In this document: piece after piece, positions 49,614 through 58,562 of the stretch
How the letters are laid out: the number at the start of each line of letters is the position of its first letter
Position numbering within the stretch: position 1 is the first letter of the stretch
Made by a program: the position numbers and the translations under genes
NCBI RefSeq assembly: GCF_020071995.1
Contig: NZ_JABWTK010000001.1
Location: 1-64,000 of the forward strand
DNA from: Planococcus chinensis
GTDB taxonomy: Bacteria > Bacillota > Bacilli > Bacillales_A > Planococcaceae
DNA length: 64,000 nucleotides
Direction of reading: 5' to 3'
Notes under the pieces: generated by a model
Told to the model about the DNA's origin: nothing
What the model saw: the letters and a program-made list of their open reading frames with translations, nothing else
The model's database searches: none

Positions 49614-50828
49614 TTACTTAAGAATTCCGTGAGGGTCGATGACAAATTTCTTGGAAGCTCCTTGGTCAAATTCAGCATATGCTCCCGGTGCCTGGTCCAA
49701 CGAAATTACCGTGGCATTTACCGCTTTGGCAATTTGTGCTTTTCCGCTTAAAATCGACATCATCAAGTCACGGTGATATCTCATGACCGGTGTTTGGCCC
49801 GTTACAAAAGTGTGTGCTTTTGCCCAGCCAAGCCCTAAGCGCACCTTCAAAGTTCCGATTTTCGCATCTTCATCGACAGCTCCCGGGTCGCCGGTTACAT
49901 ACAGTCCAGGAATCCCGAGGCGCCCGCCTGCACGAGTAACTTCCATGATGGAGTTCAGTACAGCCGCCGGTGCTTCGCCGGCTTCTGCACCGTGTCCGTG
50001 AGCTTCAAAGCCGACGCAGTCAATGGCGCAATCCACTTCCGGCACGCCAAGGATTTCAGCGATTTGCTCTCCGAGGTCCGGATGTTTTCTTAAGTTTACC
50101 GTTTCACAGCCGAAGCTTCGGGCTTGGGCAAGGCGTTCATCGATTAAATCGCCAACGATTACGACAGATGCGCCCAGCAATTGGGCGGAGTGGGCAGCGG
50201 CTAAACCTACAGGACCGGCCCCGGCAACATAGACCGTAGATCCCGGTTTGACGCCGGCACTTACCGCGCCGTGATAGCCTGTTGGGAAAATATCCGAAAG
50301 CATCGTTAAATCCAGAATTTTTTCCATTGCCTGGTCTTTGTCCGGGAATTTCAGCAGCTGGAAATCTGCGTAAGGGACCATGACATATTCCGATTGGCCG
50401 CCGACCCATCCGCCCATGTCCACGTATCCATAAGCGGAGCCAGGACGGTCCGGATTTACATTCTCGCAAATATGCGTGTCTCGCTCTTTGCAGCTGCGGC
50501 AGCGGCCGCAGGCAATATTAAAAGGTACAGAGACGAGGTCTCCCTTTTTAATGAATTCGACATCACGCCCTACTTCAATGACTTCACCGGTAATTTCATG
50601 GCCGAGGACAAGCCCTTCAGGCGCGGTTGTGCGTCCGCGCACCATGTGTTGGTCGCTTCCGCAAATATTTGTAGTAACGATTTTTACAATCACGCCATGA
50701 TCACATTTGCGCCCTACATTTAAAGGGTTTACTCCAGGGCCGTCTCTGATAATTAATTCGGGGTAGCTGATATCCTCGACTGTTACCGTTCCTGCACCTC
50801 TATAGACCACTGCTCTGTTTCCTGCCAT
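49614..50828 (-). CDS. fdhA: Glutathione-independent formaldehyde dehydrogenase (zinc MDR family)
   Basis: The 404-residue medium-chain dehydrogenase has catalytic zinc ligands in NICGSDQHM and GHE, the structural zinc cluster CGRCRSCKERDTHIC and the NAD-binding AGAGPVGLAAAHSA. The length and the HICENVNPDRPG stretch match FdhA, which oxidises formaldehyde without added glutathione. Start ATG 50828 follows GGAG. It is divergent from an HxlR-family regulator across 216 bases, which suggests aldehyde-responsive control. Confidence 0.92.
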   Translation of the reverse strand: MAGNRAVVYRGAGTVTVEDISYPELIIRDGPGVNPLNVGRKCDHGVIVKIVTTNICGSDQHMVRGRTTAPEGLVLGHEITGEVIEVGRDVEFIKKGDLVSVPFNIACGRCRSCKERDTHICENVNPDRPGSAYGYVDMGGWVGGQSEYVMVPYADFQLLKFPDKDQAMEKILDLTMLSDIFPTGYHGAVSAGVKPGSTVYVAGAGPVGLAAAHSAQLLGASVVIVGDLIDERLAQARSFGCETVNLRKHPDLGEQIAEILGVPEVDCAIDCVGFEAHGHGAEAGEAPAAVLNSIMEVTRAGGRLGIPGLYVTGDPGAVDEDAKIGTLKVRLGLGWAKAHTFVTGQTPVMRYHRDLMMSILSGKAQIAKAVNATVISLDQAPGAYAEFDQGASKKFVIDPHGILK

Positions 50829-50932
50829 TTTTCCATCTCCTATCCTATTTTTTCAAATACGAGATTTGGCGTTTATGCCAAGCTTTTCTTCCAGATGTGA
50901 CCTAAAACAACTTTGCGGAAAGATAAAAATTC

Positions 50933-50961
50933 ATTATATTCTATATATTCTAAAATATAAT
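50933..50961. promoter_or_regulatory. Candidate operator between fdhA and the HxlR regulator
   Basis: ATTATATT and AATATAAT form a perfect 8-base inverted repeat with a 13-base centre, about 84 bases before the regulator start and 105 before fdhA. HxlR-family dimers bind similar AT-rich palindromes. No proof beyond position and symmetry. Confidence 0.45.
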
Positions 50962-51044
50962 ACTTTTTATTGGAAGAAGGCACTTTTTTGTGAGAAGGTT
51001 ACCAAAAGGATACTTTTGAGAACCAGAAGGAAAGGGGAAGCCTA

Positions 51045-51416
51045 ATGGATGAGCTGCGGTCGGAAGTAAAAAGGAAAATTGAAAACGGTGAATTTAATTG
51101 TGAGAAAGAATTGACCTTGTCCCTCATTAGCGGCAAATGGAAAATTGTTATTATTTATCATTTGGCAACAGAAGGTATTTTAAGATTTAGTGAGATTAAA
51201 CGTTTGCTCCCAAAAATCACACATAAGGTATTAACCAAGCAGATCAGGGAGTTAGAAGAAGATGGCATTGTCCACCGGGAAGTATTTCCCGAAGTTCCTC
51301 CAAGAGTAGAATATTCTTTAACCAACTTAGGAGAAAGCCTAATGCCGATTGTTCTGCTGATGTACGAATGGGGAAAGGAAAATATAAAACATTACACATT
51401 TATAAAAAACGCATGA
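51045..51416 (+). CDS. HxlR family transcriptional regulator
   Basis: The 123-residue winged-helix protein has the conserved Cys19 followed by [18 protein letters not shown], then [32 protein letters not shown] and [14 protein letters not shown], the complete HxlR pattern. Members sense formaldehyde, quinones or diamide, often through that Cys. Divergence from fdhA makes formaldehyde a plausible signal. It starts at ATG 51045 after GAAAGGGGAAGCCTA. Confidence 0.9.
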   Translation: MDELRSEVKRKIENGEFNCEKELTLSLISGKWKIVIIYHLATEGILRFSEIKRLLPKITHKVLTKQIRELEEDGIVHREVFPEVPPRVEYSLTNLGESLMPIVLLMYEWGKENIKHYTFIKNA

Positions 51417-51514
51417 GGATGGAAATAGAAATATGTAATACAGATATAGGCGATATCTACAAATGTTGAACGTGCATCCATTAAAATCAAAAAAAGCCGT
51501 GGATATTAACAATA

Positions 51515-51625
51515 CCCGAAAGACTTACGTTACGTTAAAGAGGACGGTTGCGGCGGCAAACGCTGCATCCTGGTCGAAGCGGAATTGAAGAATTTCAACT
51601 GTTTGAGGAAGAGCAACTGGAGTAG
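51515..51625 (+). pseudogene. Decayed 3' fragment of a DUF4317 gene
   Basis: This segment matches the last 120 or so bases of the DUF4317 gene (about 48928-49048). Shared stretches include GGCAAACGCTGCATCCTG and TTGAGGAAGAGCAA, through the same GAG TAG end. A deletion of about a dozen bases and a frameshift near 51590 break the reading frame. The rest of the HxlR-ahpF gap (51417-51964) holds a Noc-binding site and two terminators. Confidence 0.8.
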
Positions 51626-51685
51626 GGGATTGAACGATTCCTTAGCCAGCGAAAATATGCTGTCCTAAGACTATCAAATTTCGTC

Positions 51686-51701
51686 TATTTCCCGGGAAAT
51701 A
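51686..51701. promoter_or_regulatory. Noc-binding site 2
   Basis: TATTTCCCGGGAAATA, identical to the site at 34334-34349 and to the B. subtilis consensus. It lies in non-coding DNA behind the DUF4317 remnant. Confidence 0.85.
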
Positions 51702-51770
51702 AATGAGGTATTGCTAAAGGTAGCCGTAAATTCTCTTTTCACTTTCTTCGACCTCAAATATAAACCGTGA

Positions 51771-51801
51771 AAAAAAGCATCTCCATAAAAGATGCTTTTT
51801 T
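51771..51801 (+). terminator. Terminator in the HxlR-ahpF gap
   Basis: AAAAGCATCT and AGATGCTTTTTT enclose CCATAAA. It probably ends the hxlR transcript. Confidence 0.85.
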
Positions 51802-51910
51802 CTGGCTATATTTTTAAGTGAATATATAAGGGGAATCACTGATCAAATCGCTTAGGAGAGAAGATGGACATATCCAAGGCGGTTATAGATAAGAATCAGA
51901 CACCAGCAGC

Positions 51911-51956
51911 AAAAAAGGACTGTGGCAAGAGAGCAACTCTCTTCCACAGTCCTTTT
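51911..51956 (-). terminator. Terminator after ahpF
   Basis: On the minus strand AAAAGGACTGTGG pairs with CCACAGTCCTTTT, with an inner AGAGAG/CTCTCT stem and a T tail. Confidence 0.9.
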
Positions 51957-51964
51957 ATCGTCTT

Positions 51965-53512
51965 TTATGTCAAAACCGGAACTTCACTTCTGATGAGGTG
52001 GTCGAACGCACTCAATGAAGCTGTCGCACCGGATCCCATCGAAATGATGATCTGTTTATACGGGTTGTTTGTGCAGTCGCCTGCAGCAAACACGCCAGGG
52101 ATATTCGTTGCTCCGCGCTGATCGATGACAATCTCACCGAATTTATTGCGGTCAACCGTGTCGCCCAGCCAGTCGGTATTCGGAACAAGACCAATCTGGA
52201 CGAAGACGCCGGACAGTTCGATATGCTTTTCGTCTCCTGTTTGAAGGTCAATATAGGAAATGCCGTTCACTTTGTCCGTGCCGGTAATTTCGTGTGTGCG
52301 GGCGTTTGTCAAAACCGTAACGTTCGGCAAGCTCTTCAGGCGGTCCTGCAGCACAGAATCCGCTTTTAGCTCTGCCTTGTATTCCAGAACGGTTACGTGG
52401 TTGACGATGTTTGCCAGGTCGATGGCCGCCTCGATGCCGGAGTTGCCGCCTCCGACAACTGCTACGTCTTTGCCGGCAAACAATGGTCCGTCACAGTGAG
52501 GGCAGTAAGCCACGCCTTTGTTCTTGAATTCAGCCTCGCCCGGCACACCGATGTTGCGCCAGCGCGCACCTGTGGAAAGGATGACGGTTTTGCCTTTTAG
52601 GACAGCGCCGTTTTCTAGTTCCAGTTCGATGAATTCTTTTTTCTCCAAACGCTTGGCGCGCTGCAGATTCATCACATCGATGTTGTACTCTTTTACATGC
52701 TCTTCAAGGCTCGCAGCGAACTTCGGACCATCCGTCTGCTTGACGCTGATGAAGTTTTCGATGCTCATCGTATCCAGCACCTGGCCGCCGAAACGTTCAG
52801 CAACGATGCCTGTCCGGATGCCTTTGCGCGCAGCATAAATGGCCGCACTGGCACCAGCCGGCCCTCCGCCGACGACAAGAACATCGTACGGGTCCTTGTC
52901 CGCAAATTCGGACGCATCCGGTGCACTGCCCAATTTGGCAAGCAATTCTTCCAGCGACATGCGTCCGCTGGAGAACGGTTCGCCGTTCAGGAAGACCGTC
53001 GGTACCGCCATGATGTCTTTGCTTTCAACCTCTTCTTTGAATGCTCCGCCGTCAATCATCGTATGCGAGATATTCGGGTTGAGCACACTCATCAAGTTCA
53101 GGCTCTGGACCACTTCCGGACAGTTTTGGCAGCTTAAACTGATGTAAGAGTCGAAATGGTAGTTGCCTTCGATGTTTTTGATTTGGTCGATGACTTTCGC
53201 GTCGGCTTTTGGAGCCCGACCGCTTACTTGCAGCAAAGCAAGGACCAGTGAAGTAAATTCATGGCCAAGCGGGATGCCGGCAAACGTGATGCCGGTATCT
53301 TCGCCGATGCGGTTGACACTGAAGCTCGGTGTTCTTTCAAGCTGTACACGTTCCACTTTGATGCGCGCAGACATTAAGGACAGTTCGTCTACCAAAGCCA
53401 ACATATCTCGGGAAACGCCGTCCGATCCTGCGCTGACTTTCAGCAGCACATCGCCTTCCAACAATTCTAGGTATTGCGCTAATTGTGCTTTTATATCTGC
53501 ATCTAATATCAT
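51965..53512 (-). CDS. ahpF: Alkyl hydroperoxide reductase subunit F
   Basis: This flavoprotein passes electrons from NADH to AhpC. In the 515-residue protein the N-terminal double-thioredoxin domain has CQNC at 128-131. The FAD motif GGGPAG is at 215-220 and the thioredoxin-reductase-type active site CPHC at 337-340, followed by the NADH motif GGGNSG. It lies 12 bases downstream of ahpC on the same strand. Length is normal. Confidence 0.98.
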   Translation of the reverse strand: MILDADIKAQLAQYLELLEGDVLLKVSAGSDGVSRDMLALVDELSLMSARIKVERVQLERTPSFSVNRIGEDTGITFAGIPLGHEFTSLVLALLQVSGRAPKADAKVIDQIKNIEGNYHFDSYISLSCQNCPEVVQSLNLMSVLNPNISHTMIDGGAFKEEVESKDIMAVPTVFLNGEPFSSGRMSLEELLAKLGSAPDASEFADKDPYDVLVVGGGPAGASAAIYAARKGIRTGIVAERFGGQVLDTMSIENFISVKQTDGPKFAASLEEHVKEYNIDVMNLQRAKRLEKKEFIELELENGAVLKGKTVILSTGARWRNIGVPGEAEFKNKGVAYCPHCDGPLFAGKDVAVVGGGNSGIEAAIDLANIVNHVTVLEYKAELKADSVLQDRLKSLPNVTVLTNARTHEITGTDKVNGISYIDLQTGDEKHIELSGVFVQIGLVPNTDWLGDTVDRNKFGEIVIDQRGATNIPGVFAAGDCTNNPYKQIIISMGSGATASLSAFDHLIRSEVPVLT

Positions 53513-53524
53513 GATCAGAACTCC

Positions 53525-54094
53525 TTATATTTTCCCTACAAGGTCAAGGCTCGGCTTAAGTGTCGCGCTGCCTTCTTCCCATTTAGCCGGGCAAACTTCA
53601 CCTGGGTTGTTGCGGACATATTGAGCGGCTTTAATCTTGCCGACAAGCGTGCTTGCATCACGGCCAATGCCATCAGCATTGATTTCTGCTGCTTGTACAA
53701 TGCCGTCCGGGTCAACGATGAACGTACCGCGCTGTGCAAGTCCGGCTTCTTCGTCCAACACATCAAAGCTGCGGGAGATGCGTTGAGAAGGGTCGCCGAT
53801 CATGACGTACTCAAGCGTGCTGATTGCATCTGAATGATCGTGCCATGCTTTATGCGTGAAGTGAGTATCTGTTGAAACGGAATACACTTCCACACCCAGG
53901 TTTTTAAGGGTGGCGTATTGTTTTTGAAGGTCCTCAAGTTCAGTAGGGCAAACGAATGTAAAGTCTGCAGGATAGAAGCAAACCACACTCCATTGGCCTT
54001 TCAGGTTTTCTTCCGTTACCTCGATAAATTCACCGTTTCCAGCGTTGTAAGCAGAAGCTGCGAATGGCTGGATTTCTTTTCCGATCAAAGACAT
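53525..54094 (-). CDS. ahpC: Alkyl hydroperoxide reductase subunit C (peroxiredoxin)
   Basis: The 189-residue typical 2-Cys peroxiredoxin has peroxidatic Cys49 in FTFVCPTE and resolving Cys168 in GEVCPAKW. It reduces hydrogen and organic peroxides and is recharged by AhpF, encoded next. The start follows AGGAGG. A PerR-like box lies about 100 bases upstream. Confidence 0.98.
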   Translation of the reverse strand: MSLIGKEIQPFAASAYNAGNGEFIEVTEENLKGQWSVVCFYPADFTFVCPTELEDLQKQYATLKNLGVEVYSVSTDTHFTHKAWHDHSDAISTLEYVMIGDPSQRISRSFDVLDEEAGLAQRGTFIVDPDGIVQAAEINADGIGRDASTLVGKIKAAQYVRNNPGEVCPAKWEEGSATLKPSLDLVGKI

Positions 54095-54194
54095 ATCAAA
54101 TTCCTCCTAATAATTTTTTAGAATGATCATAGTCAATAACTCCATAAAAAAATATTAATCAAAGTTGTTCGCCTCAATTAATATGATTATTTAA

Positions 54195-54209
54195 CTATAA
54201 TAATTCTAA
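54195..54209 (-). promoter_or_regulatory. Candidate PerR box upstream of ahpC
   Basis: On the minus strand TTAGAATTATTATAG matches the PerR consensus TTATAATNATTATAA at 13 of 15 positions, counting N as a match. A TTGACA (54248-54243) with a weak -10 lies just upstream, so PerR would block transcription. The rest of the gap (54210-54477) is AT-rich with no gene seen. Confidence 0.6.
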
Positions 54210-54477
54210 TTCTATTTTTAATGGTATAGGAAATAGAATTTTTGTCAAAGGGTACCTCGAGATTTAATGAGTAACTTAAAAAACTAGTTAAAATGCCTAT
54301 GCAGTAAGCCCTGTCATTCATTTCAAAAATATGCTTTAAAGCTCAATTAGAAATTTATAGTATTTCAAAATAATTTTAATTTTTAAATTAATGAAAGGGT
54401 TCTCATATAGAAAATGGTAATTGAGAGGGAAATTCAGGCCTGGAAGAAAGAGGTGTAAAAAGCTGTATACAAGTACG

Positions 54478-54515
54478 CAAAAAAAACAGAGCCTCTGCCG
54501 CATGACTCTGTTTTG
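54478..54515 (-). terminator. Terminator after the DASS transporter gene
   Basis: On the minus strand AAAACAGAG and CTCTGTTTT form the stem and a T run follows. Confidence 0.85.
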
Positions 54516-54523
54516 CTCTTCTT

Positions 54524-55972
54524 TTACAGCTGCAGCCCGGTCCACTGCCAATACGTGAAATAAAACAGCATCATCACGGCAATATAAAGCGGCATCAAGA
54601 CGGCACTCAGCTTGACGAGGCTGCCAGCATCGTACGAGAGGCCTTCGTCTTCGTAAAACAGCAGCAAAGCTTTGGAGCTGACCGGGAACGTCACGCAATA
54701 GTTCATACCGATTAAACTCAAGAACACCACAGAGGAAGGGTTGACGCCGATCGCTTCGCTGAACAGCAAGAACGCCGGAATAAAGACTATGGCCCGTGTC
54801 GTATGGGAAGTGATGTACAAATGGCTGGTCACTGATACAAACAGGATGACGAAAACGATCTGCCATTCCGGTGCATCCGTAAACGACTGCAGAAAGTTCA
54901 CCATGCCTCCTTCCAGCCATTCCACAACGCCGGTGTCCACTAAAATTTTCCCGAGCGCTGCAGCGGCGGCAACAAACACGATCAAATTCCAGGAAACAGA
55001 TTTCATGCCCTGTTTCCAGCTGATGACTCCGTAGTTCGGTGTCATCACCAGGATGGCACCTACCATTGCGACAAATGCGATGTCGTAGCCGTGCAGGCTT
55101 TCGGTCATCCAAAAAACAATCAACGCGACCAGCAGGATCAGCGTCTTTTTCTCGATCGGTTTCAGCTGCTTTTTCATCAGGGAGGAGCCAACAGTTTGTT
55201 CAACTTCCAATCGCTTTTCCCCGTGTTTTGGCCAAAACAGCCACTTGATTGCCAAGAAGGAAAGGAGTGTCGCCGCCACAGCAAACGGCAGTCCCCAAAC
55301 GAACCATTGAATGAACGAAATGGATTGCTGGGCAGTACTTTCAAGGAGCCCGATGCCGATTAAGTGGGAACCTGCCCCGATCAAGGTAGCGGATGTGCTC
55401 ATCAGGATGACGACGGGCGCTAGCAGAACCAGCACCCGCTGTTCTTTTTCGCTGTATTTTTGGCTTAATTGGCTGATGATCGGCATGGCGAGTGCAGCCC
55501 GGCCGGAAGTGGACGGAATGAAAAAGACAGTGGCGAATAAAACGGCGCTAATTCCCGCAAGCAAGAGTCCTTTTTCCTTCGATTTACGGAGCAGGGCGAG
55601 CGACAAGCGTTCCGCGAGTCCCGATTCTTTGACGGCCTGGCCAATGATAAACGACCCGATCATAAGCCATACGACTTCCTCGGAAAGCGATTCATATAAA
55701 AGTTCCGGCTCTGCGGCATTCATCAGGATGACGAAGGCAATAAGGGAAACGGCGACGAATCCGGCGGGGATTTTCGTAGCCACCCATAAAACCATCGCCG
55801 ACAAAAAGGCGAATAACGAAATTTTGGCCGGGTAGTCCAATCCATCGGCCAACAAGATGGCTGCCAGGAAAAACAAATGCAAGCCAATGAGGACAGCCGA
55901 TTTTGAAAATAAGCGATCTCTGGAAATGGACAGCCGATTCTTTTGGAGTTGTTTTTCCAATCCTTCCATCAT
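54524..55972 (-). CDS. DASS/SLC13 family anion transporter
   Basis: This 482-residue membrane protein has about twelve hydrophobic segments and DASS signature stretches FIPSTSGRAALAMPII and, in the second half, TSHTTRAIVFIPA. DASS members import dicarboxylates, citrate or other organic anions with sodium. It starts one base after the stop of a glycerate kinase gene on the same strand, so glycerate or tartronate-type substrates are likely. This is inferred from context. Confidence 0.88.
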   Translation of the reverse strand: MMEGLEKQLQKNRLSISRDRLFSKSAVLIGLHLFFLAAILLADGLDYPAKISLFAFLSAMVLWVATKIPAGFVAVSLIAFVILMNAAEPELLYESLSEEVVWLMIGSFIIGQAVKESGLAERLSLALLRKSKEKGLLLAGISAVLFATVFFIPSTSGRAALAMPIISQLSQKYSEKEQRVLVLLAPVVILMSTSATLIGAGSHLIGIGLLESTAQQSISFIQWFVWGLPFAVAATLLSFLAIKWLFWPKHGEKRLEVEQTVGSSLMKKQLKPIEKKTLILLVALIVFWMTESLHGYDIAFVAMVGAILVMTPNYGVISWKQGMKSVSWNLIVFVAAAAALGKILVDTGVVEWLEGGMVNFLQSFTDAPEWQIVFVILFVSVTSHLYITSHTTRAIVFIPAFLLFSEAIGVNPSSVVFLSLIGMNYCVTFPVSSKALLLFYEDEGLSYDAGSLVKLSAVLMPLYIAVMMLFYFTYWQWTGLQL

Positions 55973-55973
55973 A

Positions 55974-57155
55974 TTAACTGGACACCTTCTTCAACCCGCC
56001 TTTATTGGTCATCCGCCAGCCGATCGCGACTTTGCGCAGCACGGAATAGGTGCTTTCCTCGATCCATTTCGGCGCATTTTTCATCGCCAGTTCCAAAGAA
56101 ACCGGTTTTTGGATGATGCAGCTGTAAGCGTCGATGCCCGCCTTGTAATTGAGGTCGGCGCCTTCGCCGATGGTTCCGGTCAAGGCGATCACCGGAATAT
56201 GGCTCATTTTGGCGATCCGCGCCACTTCCGATGGAATTTTTCCGTTCGGCGTCTGGAAATCCAAGCTGCCTTCTGCGGTAAAGACGATGTCAGCTGTGGA
56301 AATTTCTTTGTCGATATTGATAAAGTCCATAATGATTTCAAAGCGGGGATGCAAAGTGGCGTTGGTAAATGCCAATAAGCCTGCACCTAATCCGCCCGAT
56401 GCGCCGCTGCCGGGCAAGGTGCGGACATCGAGCCCCGTCGCTTGCTGAATGGCCCCGGCATATTGCTCCAGTGCTGAAGAGAGAAGGTCCACCTGCTTCG
56501 GTGTGGCGCCTTTTTGCGGCCCGAATACGCGTGCCACGCCTCTTTCGCCGCACAAGACATTCTGCCAATTGCATGCCACGTCAATCGTGATGTCCTCCAG
56601 CCGCCTGTCTACATTGGAAGTAGCGAGGGAGGCCACTTTCAACAAGTCTTCACCTCCGTTGATATGAACGGGTTGCTGGTGTTTGTCCAAAAATTGCACA
56701 CCGAGTGCCTGGGCCATGCCGGCACCGCCGTCTGAAGTGCCGGAATCGCCGCAGCCGATCAAAATGCGGTCAATACCATAATCAAGAGCCGCCGTTATCA
56801 ATTCGCCGACACCGTAAGTGGTGGTTTTCAGCGGATTTCGTTCATCGCGGGGCACAAGTCTCAGCCCGGCGACTGCCGCCATCTCAATCACTGCAATCCG
56901 TTTGCCGTGTTCTTTGTAAACCCCAAAATAGCTGCTGATGGGTTTGCCGACGGGTCCTGTCACTTGCTTTTCCACCACCGTGCCGCCTTTTAAACGGATA
57001 ATCGTTTTGACAAACCCTTCACCGCCGTCAATCATCGGAATGACGACCGTCTCGATTGACGGATCAAACCGTTTAACGCCCCGTTCCATTGCTGCCGCTA
57101 CATCTTCCGAATCCAAACACTCTTTAAAACCTGAAGGCACGATTACAATTTTCAT
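55974..57155 (-). CDS. Glycerate kinase (GarK/GlxK type I)
   Basis: The 393-residue kinase begins MKIVIVPSGFKECLDSEDVAAAM, with PMIDGGEGF, GCGDSGTSDGGAGMAQALG and LPGSGASGGLGAG, all typical of the type I glycerate kinase fold. It phosphorylates D-glycerate into central metabolism. ATG 57155 is chosen because AGGAGGAG lies eight bases before it; the frame extends to 57173. It is followed at once by the DASS transporter gene. Confidence 0.93.
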   Translation of the reverse strand: MKIVIVPSGFKECLDSEDVAAAMERGVKRFDPSIETVVIPMIDGGEGFVKTIIRLKGGTVVEKQVTGPVGKPISSYFGVYKEHGKRIAVIEMAAVAGLRLVPRDERNPLKTTTYGVGELITAALDYGIDRILIGCGDSGTSDGGAGMAQALGVQFLDKHQQPVHINGGEDLLKVASLATSNVDRRLEDITIDVACNWQNVLCGERGVARVFGPQKGATPKQVDLLSSALEQYAGAIQQATGLDVRTLPGSGASGGLGAGLLAFTNATLHPRFEIIMDFINIDKEISTADIVFTAEGSLDFQTPNGKIPSEVARIAKMSHIPVIALTGTIGEGADLNYKAGIDAYSCIIQKPVSLELAMKNAPKWIEESTYSVLRKVAIGWRMTNKGGLKKVSS

Positions 57156-57360
57156 CTCTAAACTCCTCCTCAACTTCTGATACTCTCTAAGCTACCCTGC
57201 GATTATGAGAAAATTATGAGAGTAACATGAGAATTTGTGTAGAATTTAGGAAAATATTAGAAATGAAAATAAAAGGTCAATGAAGGCTTTGCTCGCCCTT
57301 TTTAATGGATAGAAAATCACGGAGCAATCTAAAAGCAGGGGGTTGCTTCAGTTCCGTGTC

Positions 57361-57930
57361 TTAATAGTCGATCAAGCGGCCGTTGTCATTCCACTGACCA
57401 TACATGTTGTTCTTCCTTGTATTTTCAATGAGTTTTTCCAGCTTCCTATTGAACACATCCGGCTCGCTTCTGTAGCTTTGGATGGTGTCAATCCGAATCC
57501 GCCTGTACAGTTCCGGGAAACCGAGAAAGTTCCGGTATACGTGCGGGTCTTGTTTCAGGCGGAATTCGATTTCAGGGTCGATTACAAACGATTCCGGCCG
57601 CATATCCGGCAGAACTTTCAAGCCAGCTTCTTTCATCAAGCCCAATTTCTCCAGCCTGCGGATCCGCTCTTTGTTCAATTCGGTAAAATTGCTGTTTTTC
57701 TTCCGCGGAGAAAGCCGTTGGGCCACTTCCGTATCGGATATGCGCTTTTTCGTGCTGTCGATCCAGCCGAAGCATAAAGCTTCTTCTACGGCATCTAAAT
57801 ACTGGATGACGCCGGGTTCGGGAATTACGCTGACCACGACCCAGCAAAACTTTTCGGCCGCTGCATTTGCCTCCAGCCAATCTCTCAGTTCCTGCCGGGT
57901 CTTTGCCCGGATTAAATTCTCGATTTCCAT
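57361..57930 (-). CDS. YdeI/OmdA family protein
   Basis: The 189-residue protein has the family core YLDAVEEALCFGWIDSTKKRI and RLSPRKKNSNFTELNKERI. These proteins are common and associated with stress, but their activity is unknown. ATG 57930 follows AGGATTTGGGCAAA; the open frame reaches 58017 without a ribosome-binding site. It stands alone between glycerate kinase and an unknown small gene. The gap 57174-57360 shows nothing clear. Confidence 0.82.
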   Translation of the reverse strand: MEIENLIRAKTRQELRDWLEANAAAEKFCWVVVSVIPEPGVIQYLDAVEEALCFGWIDSTKKRISDTEVAQRLSPRKKNSNFTELNKERIRRLEKLGLMKEAGLKVLPDMRPESFVIDPEIEFRLKQDPHVYRNFLGFPELYRRIRIDTIQSYRSEPDVFNRKLEKLIENTRKNNMYGQWNDNGRLIDY

Positions 57931-58073
57931 TTTGCCCAAATCCTTTCTGAAAGGAACAATTGCCTTTAGTATAATGCCTGATCTGGTTCTAATAAACAGA
58001 ACCGAAAGTGAAGACAAATCAGGGGCTCTAAAAATAGGAATGGACGGTCTTCAGCTCAAAAGCGCTTAAATTT

Positions 58074-58421
58074 TTATTTTAAACGCAATTCCTTTTTTAA
58101 TTCTTCATATTCCCTTGCAGCGTCAGGGTCCTTTAGACGGGAGATATGATTCTCCAGTTCTTTTCGCTTATCTAGAAGTACGGGATGAAGTTCTGTTGTA
58201 TCTGCCTTTCCGTAGAAACAATTCAAATAAAAGATTAGTTGAGAGGCTAGGAAGCCGTCCGTTGTTAAGAGGACGGCCTCAATTATATATGGGATAAACT
58301 CATATGCTTCACTGCTGCTTTTCTCAGCGAGGAGCCGATCGAATGAGTGAACCAAATAGAACTCATCTAGATTTATTTGTTCGACCCAATTCTCTAAAAT
58401 GTGTGCGAGGGAATTATGCAT
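58074..58421 (-). CDS. Hypothetical acidic helical protein
   Basis: I do not recognise this protein. It is 115 residues, beginning MHNSLAHILENWVEQINLDE, rich in Glu and Leu, with no Cys cluster or membrane segment, ending in a charged helix LKDPDAAREYEELKKELRLK. Small acidic proteins of this kind include toxin-immunity proteins, but no toxin gene is adjacent. ATG 58421 follows AAGGATGATCCC; the frame extends to a TTG at 58460. Confidence 0.65.
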   Translation of the reverse strand: MHNSLAHILENWVEQINLDEFYLVHSFDRLLAEKSSSEAYEFIPYIIEAVLLTTDGFLASQLIFYLNCFYGKADTTELHPVLLDKRKELENHISRLKDPDAAREYEELKKELRLK

Positions 58422-58562
58422 GGGATCATCCTTCTCTGTCTTAATTTCATTCTCAAGCAACTATATCAAAAATAAACGAAGCTTTTTTAAATTCGATACG
58501 TATAAAAGTCTATAGATAATGCTTTTCATTCTTCCTCACCAACTTACAAAGGAGGTCCACCC

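Noticed and set aside
51864-52121. 85-codon plus-strand frame over the ahpF end
   Set aside because: It reads across the ahpF terminator and antisense to the ahpF coding end, with no independent support.
54336-55112. 258-codon minus-strand frame overlapping the DASS gene
   Set aside because: Out of frame with the clear DASS transporter, Arg/Cys-rich in the overlap, and runs through its terminator.
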